Assembly: GCA_026710525.1 (NCBI GenBank)
Contig: JAPOQT010000027.1
Span: forward strand, 1 to 6,458
DNA length: 6,458 bases
Reading direction: 5' to 3'
DNA from: Pseudomonadota bacterium
GTDB lineage: Bacteria > Bdellovibrionota_B > Oligoflexia > Oligoflexales > Bin106
The notes beneath the pieces are model-generated. The model had not been told where the DNA came from. It did no database searches and saw only the letters and a list, made by a program, of their open reading frames with translations. The position numbers and the translations under genes are program-made. Positions within the stretch are counted from its first letter, which is position 1; every line of letters begins with the position of its first letter. This document shows, piece after piece, positions 6,193 through 6,458 of this stretch.

Positions 6193-6458
6193 ATGAGAAA
6201 AATAAACTTACTACTGGCGAGCACTGTTTTAGTGTTTTTGTGTTTTGTCTTTACGTCATGCCGTTTAGTTCACTCAAGTGCCACAGAGCTCATGGAAGGG
6301 CCTGTACCAGATAACAAGAAAACATCTTGGACCAATGAGGAAAATTGTTTTGCATGGAAATTTTATCTTGCGGCTACTCTTCATAACATGGTGGCAGGTA
6401 CCGAAAACTTTTCTTTCCATCAACACCGTAAGTTGTATATACATCTTGGCAAAGAGAA
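6193..6458 (+). CDS. Predicted lipoprotein, N-terminal part, cut by window end
   Basis: The reading frame opens at ATG 6193 and is still open at the last base, giving 88 complete codons. MRK at the start, a very hydrophobic core (about 5-20) and FTSC (20-23) form a lipoprotein signal peptide with the lipidated residue at Cys23. Phe at the -3 position is less usual than Leu but acceptable. Arg24 follows, as Arg also follows the lipid cysteine in the upstream lipoprotein, predicting outer-membrane sorting under the enterobacterial +2 rule. The visible mature part has one further cysteine (52) in a Trp/Asn-rich stretch and no recognised motif. The ribosome-binding site is weak; an A-rich AAGAAAGAA lies more than 10 bases upstream. 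No clear alignment with the upstream lipoprotein is visible, so a shared family cannot be claimed. Confidence 0.78.
   Translation, partial: MRKINLLLASTVLVFLCFVFTSCRLVHSSATELMEGPVPDNKKTSWTNEENCFAWKFYLAATLHNMVAGTENFSFHQHRKLYIHLGKE

Overview
The window looks like chromosome of a Gram-negative, probably proteobacterial, organism of moderate-to-low GC. The evidence is a Lol-type lipoprotein-export permease whose N-terminus resembles gammaproteobacterial LolC/LolE, a magnesium-type (non-zinc) HemB, and two proteins with lipoprotein signal peptides. A lower rank cannot be fixed from the sequence. No tRNA, rRNA, CRISPR array, transposase or phage gene was seen.

Layout. Bases 35-2188 (+) encode a 717-residue envelope-type protein I do not recognise: N-terminal hydrophobic signal, a second membrane segment, a proline-rich linker and a long, apparently helical C-terminal region. 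It converges, with a 12-base gap, on a minus-strand pair: hemB (4516-3452, porphobilinogen synthase) followed 3 bases later by a lolC/lolE-type permease gene (3448-2201). A 413-base divergent control region (4517-4929) separates hemB from a plus-strand gene for a 328-residue lipoprotein (4930-5916). This region holds a plausible extended -10 promoter for hemB, a 14-base inverted repeat, a weak 46-codon ORF, and a promoter plus strong Shine-Dalgarno for the lipoprotein. After a 276-base gap containing inverted repeats and an AT-rich palindrome, a second lipoprotein gene begins at 6193 and runs off the window.

How the genes relate. HemB makes porphobilinogen for heme. The permease belongs to the machine that releases lipoproteins from the inner membrane; its ATPase partner gene (lolD) is not in this window. 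The two plus-strand lipoproteins are the kind of cargo such a machine would handle, but their proximity to it may be coincidence. The observations most worth following are an extra 15-17 residues in the HemB active-site lid, the lone Lol permease gene behind hemB, the unrecognised 717-residue protein, and a lipoprotein carrying six cysteines arranged as three close pairs.
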